A program made the translations under genes and the position numbers. 64,000 nt of DNA. It comes from Prosthecobacter debontii. Its GTDB lineage: Bacteria > Verrucomicrobiota > Verrucomicrobiia > Verrucomicrobiales > Verrucomicrobiaceae. Where the stretch lies: contig CAMAQH010000003.1 in NCBI GenBank assembly GCA_945860295.1, positions 206,495 to 270,494 on the forward strand. Direction: 5' to 3'. Below the pieces are notes generated by a model that was not told the DNA's origin, ran no database searches, and saw only the letters and a list, made by a program, of their open reading frames with translations. Shown piece by piece: positions 61,559 through 64,000 of the stretch. Every line of letters begins with the position of its first letter. Within the stretch, counting starts at the first letter, position 1.

Positions 61559-64000
61559 TCAAACTGGCACTCCCCAGCCTCCCGCGCCTGGCGTCTCGAT
61601 GATTACCCGATCTCCGGGCAACACGTCAAAACTTGTGCAGCCCTCAAGGCGTGTCTCAACACCATCTCGCATCAGTCGTTGCTGTCCTTTCTGGCCTGAG
61701 TGTCCTCCATTCATACCAAACGGTTCTTCAATCCGATGCTGCGTGAGAAGGCTCACCGTGAGCTTTTCCAAGAACTCAAATTCACGCACCACGCCATCGC
61801 CACCTCGCCAATTCCCTGCCCCACCAGAACCTCGACGAATCGCAAACTGCCTTAGTCTCACGGGATAGCGCTGTTCGATGATCTCGGGATCAGTGATCGC
61901 CGTGTTCGTCATGTGCGTGTGCAGGGCCGAAGCACCGTCATAGCCCTCACCCGCACCAGAGCCGCCGGCGATGGTTTCGTAATAGCCGAAGCCGGCGCCG
62001 CCAAAGAGGAAGTTGTTCATCGTTCCCTGGCTACATGCTTGCAGGCCGAGCGCTTTGATCAGCGTGTCCACGAGCCGCTGACTGACTTCGACATTGCCGC
62101 CGACAACGGCCGGGTCTTTGGCGGCATCACCGGTGAAGATGGGATTGAGGAGAGAGATGGGAAGGATGATCTCCACGGGATCGAGCAGGCCTTCATTGAG
62201 TGGCAGATCTTCCTGAAGCATGAGCCTCATCACATACAGCACGGCACTGCGCACGATGGCTTGGGTGGCATTCATATTGCGCGGATGCACGGCAGAGGTG
62301 CCGGTGAAATCGAGCACCAGCTTTTCGCCCACACGCCGCATCTCCATAGCGATCACGCTGCCATCATCGAGCCGCTCTTGAGCTGCACTGCATTCTGGCA
62401 ACCGCTGAATCTGCTGTCGCATCACACTCGCTGAATGCGCGATGATCTCCGACATGATGCGCCGCAAACTCTCCGGCTGATCGCCAGCCAGCTCGAGCAA
62501 ACGCTTCACGCCATGCAGATTCGCGGCGAGCTGTGCGTGAAGATCCGCGAGGTTGTCGGCCAGATTGCGCGTGGGGTGCAGCGCGGTGGTGAGGAGCGTG
62601 CTGACTTCATCAAAGCAGGACGTGCCACCGCGAATCAGATGCCGTGGCGCAATGACCACGCCTTCCTCGATCAAGCGCGTCGCCGTCGCTGGCATCGACC
62701 CAGGCGTGATGCCACCGATCTCGGCGTGATGTGCCCGATTGGCGATGTAGCCGAGCAGTGTGTCATTCTGAAAAACAGGCGTGATCAGCGTGACATCAGG
62801 CAGATGCGATCCGCCATAGGCTGGATGATTTGTGATGATCGTATCGCCCGGCTGCATCGTCACGGCGGCCGCGACTTTACGGACGCAAACACCGAGCGCG
62901 CCGAGATGCACCGGGATGTGCGGGGCGCTGGAGATGAGACGGCCCTGAGGATCAAGCAGCGCGCAGGAAAAATCGAGTCGCTCGCGGATGTTTGTCGAGA
63001 TGGCCGTGCGGCAGAGTAGCGCACCCATGTCACTGACGATGGAGTGAAAACGATGCCGCACGAGATCGCGCTCGATCACGGGTGCAGCGGAAGAATTACC
63101 ATCGAAGCGAAGGATGTAGCCGAAGCTGGGGAGGTGCTCCGTGCTCCAACCGGGTGCCACGATCAGGGTGGAGAAGGCGTCTTGGATGAGACGCGTTTCC
63201 GTAGAAGAAGACGTGAGTCTTCCCTCGGTGCGGATGTTGGAAAACTCACGTTTTCCGCTACGCGTGATCGTGCGTATGGAGACGATCTCGATCTCATGAT
63301 TCTGCGGCGGCGGATAACCAAAGAGTCGCTGGTAGGCGCTGCGGTAGAGTTCGGGAAGATCCTGAACGTCGGTGAACTCGACTTGGAGCGGCATGTCCTG
63401 ACCTTTGAGCCGGAGTTCAGCGATGCAGGTTGTTTGATGAGACCCATGCGACTCATCGGTCCAGTATGATCCATCCGCTGACTCCAAAAAGGCTGACAGC
63501 GGCATTCGGAGTTCTTTTTCTTCAATGACCTCTGGCACTGCTTCCTGCAAACCCACCGCACTCAGAATGCCGGCATCTTCTGGCACGAGAATGGTCTTCA
63601 TCCCAAGCTGTGCTGCGACCGCGCAAGCATGCTGCGGCCCAGCTCCACCGAAGGCGAGCAGGGCATGATCCACAGGATCATAACCTTCCGCCACGGAGAT
63701 GCGGCGGATGGCATCCGTCATGTGCTCGACTGCCAGACGCAGCAAAGCCTGGAGCAACTCCTGCTCATTCAGTCGGCCATCTGTTTGCGCATGAAGCTCA
63801 TACAGGCGACGACGCGCGGCTTCGATGTCCAAGGGGATCGGCGCGCGCGCCGGATCAAAGCGGCCCAACAAAAGATTCACATCGGTGATGCACAGTGGCC
63901 CGCCTTTGCCATAGCAGGCAGGCCCAGGATTCGAGCCTGCGCTGTCCGGGCCGACAGACAATCCATGATGCGTCCACTGACAGATCGAGCCACCACCCGC
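61559..64000 (-). CDS. 5-oxoprolinase / hydantoinase A-B fusion, N-terminus beyond the window
   Basis: The frame runs 813 residues and is still open at the right edge (AGGGSICQWTHHG precedes the first in-window start-like TTG), so the N-terminus is missing. The first part is the C-terminal half of a hydantoinase A domain (GSNPGPACYGKGGP, LLAFGGAGPQHACAVAAQLG), then the hydantoinase B domain from about residue 300 (RHRFHSIVSDMGALLCRTAI, DTIITNHPAYGGSHLPDVTL, GGVVGG-type IAGGSGAGEGYDGASALHTH, LTQHRIEEPFGMNGGHSGQK, PGDRVIIETPGAGGWG). ATP-dependent 5-oxoprolinase opens 5-oxoproline to glutamate. A hydantoinase activity is the alternative. Confidence 0.88.
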   Translation of the reverse strand, partial: AGGGSICQWTHHGLSVGPDSAGSNPGPACYGKGGPLCITDVNLLLGRFDPARAPIPLDIEAARRRLYELHAQTDGRLNEQELLQALLRLAVEHMTDAIRRISVAEGYDPVDHALLAFGGAGPQHACAVAAQLGMKTILVPEDAGILSAVGLQEAVPEVIEEKELRMPLSAFLESADGSYWTDESHGSHQTTCIAELRLKGQDMPLQVEFTDVQDLPELYRSAYQRLFGYPPPQNHEIEIVSIRTITRSGKREFSNIRTEGRLTSSSTETRLIQDAFSTLIVAPGWSTEHLPSFGYILRFDGNSSAAPVIERDLVRHRFHSIVSDMGALLCRTAISTNIRERLDFSCALLDPQGRLISSAPHIPVHLGALGVCVRKVAAAVTMQPGDTIITNHPAYGGSHLPDVTLITPVFQNDTLLGYIANRAHHAEIGGITPGSMPATATRLIEEGVVIAPRHLIRGGTSCFDEVSTLLTTALHPTRNLADNLADLHAQLAANLHGVKRLLELAGDQPESLRRIMSEIIAHSASVMRQQIQRLPECSAAQERLDDGSVIAMEMRRVGEKLVLDFTGTSAVHPRNMNATQAIVRSAVLYVMRLMLQEDLPLNEGLLDPVEIILPISLLNPIFTGDAAKDPAVVGGNVEVSQRLVDTLIKALGLQACSQGTMNNFLFGGAGFGYYETIAGGSGAGEGYDGASALHTHMTNTAITDPEIIEQRYPVRLRQFAIRRGSGGAGNWRGGDGVVREFEFLEKLTVSLLTQHRIEEPFGMNGGHSGQKGQQRLMRDGVETRLEGCTSFDVLPGDRVIIETPGAGGWGVPV

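Overview
This window looks like a chromosomal piece of a member of the Verrucomicrobiota, most likely Verrucomicrobiales (Verrucomicrobiaceae / Prosthecobacter-like). The assignment rests on gene content: PVC-superphylum families (a PVC-type heme-binding dehydrogenase, DUF1080, DUF1592/DUF1587, DUF1552, DUF1549/DUF1553 and DUF1501 proteins, a secreted sulfatase) lie among ordinary housekeeping genes. Shine-Dalgarno signals are often weak and several genes appear to start with TTG or GTG. No 16S rRNA is present, so the genus is an inference.

Layout. 0-4.5 kb: secreted hydrolases (alpha/beta hydrolase, metallophosphoesterase, sulfatase) alternate with two decayed genes, a BNR/sialidase-like remnant and an N-acyl-D-amino-acid deacylase remnant. 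4.7-10.4 kb: tRNA-Gln, a large single-pass membrane protein, RppH, a TrhO-RluA fusion and a CCA-adding-type nucleotidyltransferase, all protein genes on the minus strand. 10.5-17.6 kb: heme-binding dehydrogenase, recO, a TPR protein, an amino-acid-binding lipoprotein, the YggS-type PLP protein and folP. 17.6-23.5 kb: a degenerate stretch, then an RND efflux operon (adaptor, pump and two small membrane proteins) divergent from an ArsR-type regulator. 23.6-27 kb: a Gfo/Idh/MocA oxidoreductase and mnmG, with two parS-like palindromes 850 bp apart, which suggests proximity to the replication origin. 27-34.7 kb: an accessory islet of broken genes, palindromic and tandem repeats, recQ, an ART-like fragment with a small partner, an FRG-domain protein and a Cys-rich repeat protein interrupted by a stop codon. 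34.7-37.6 kb: UbiB-type kinase and RhlE-type helicase.

37.7-47.8 kb is the most coherent functional block. It holds DUF1080, DUF1592 and DUF1552 proteins, then a histidine kinase with periplasmic discoidin-like modules, its NarL-type regulator, and a DUF1549/DUF1553 cytochrome protein carrying the same kind of discoidin-like module. I infer a regulated glycan-utilisation locus. 47.9-64 kb: lactate permease, an AAA ATPase with an unusual 54-bp-periodic repeat array upstream, DUF1501, aroC, rnc, tRNA-His, galE, tRNA-Leu, ssb, a dicarboxylate symporter, a cupin, a NagB-PIG-L fusion, and a 5-oxoprolinase/hydantoinase that runs off the right edge.

The most unusual sequence features are: (i) the 54-bp-periodic array of alternating 16-bp motifs before the AAA ATPase; (ii) a Cys-rich protein with a strict 13-residue repeat that lacks a usable start because of an in-frame TAA; (iii) a parS-like site inside mnmG, in a stretch that looks like an extra segment; (iv) palindromic and simple-repeat insertions kept in frame within two large secreted heme proteins.
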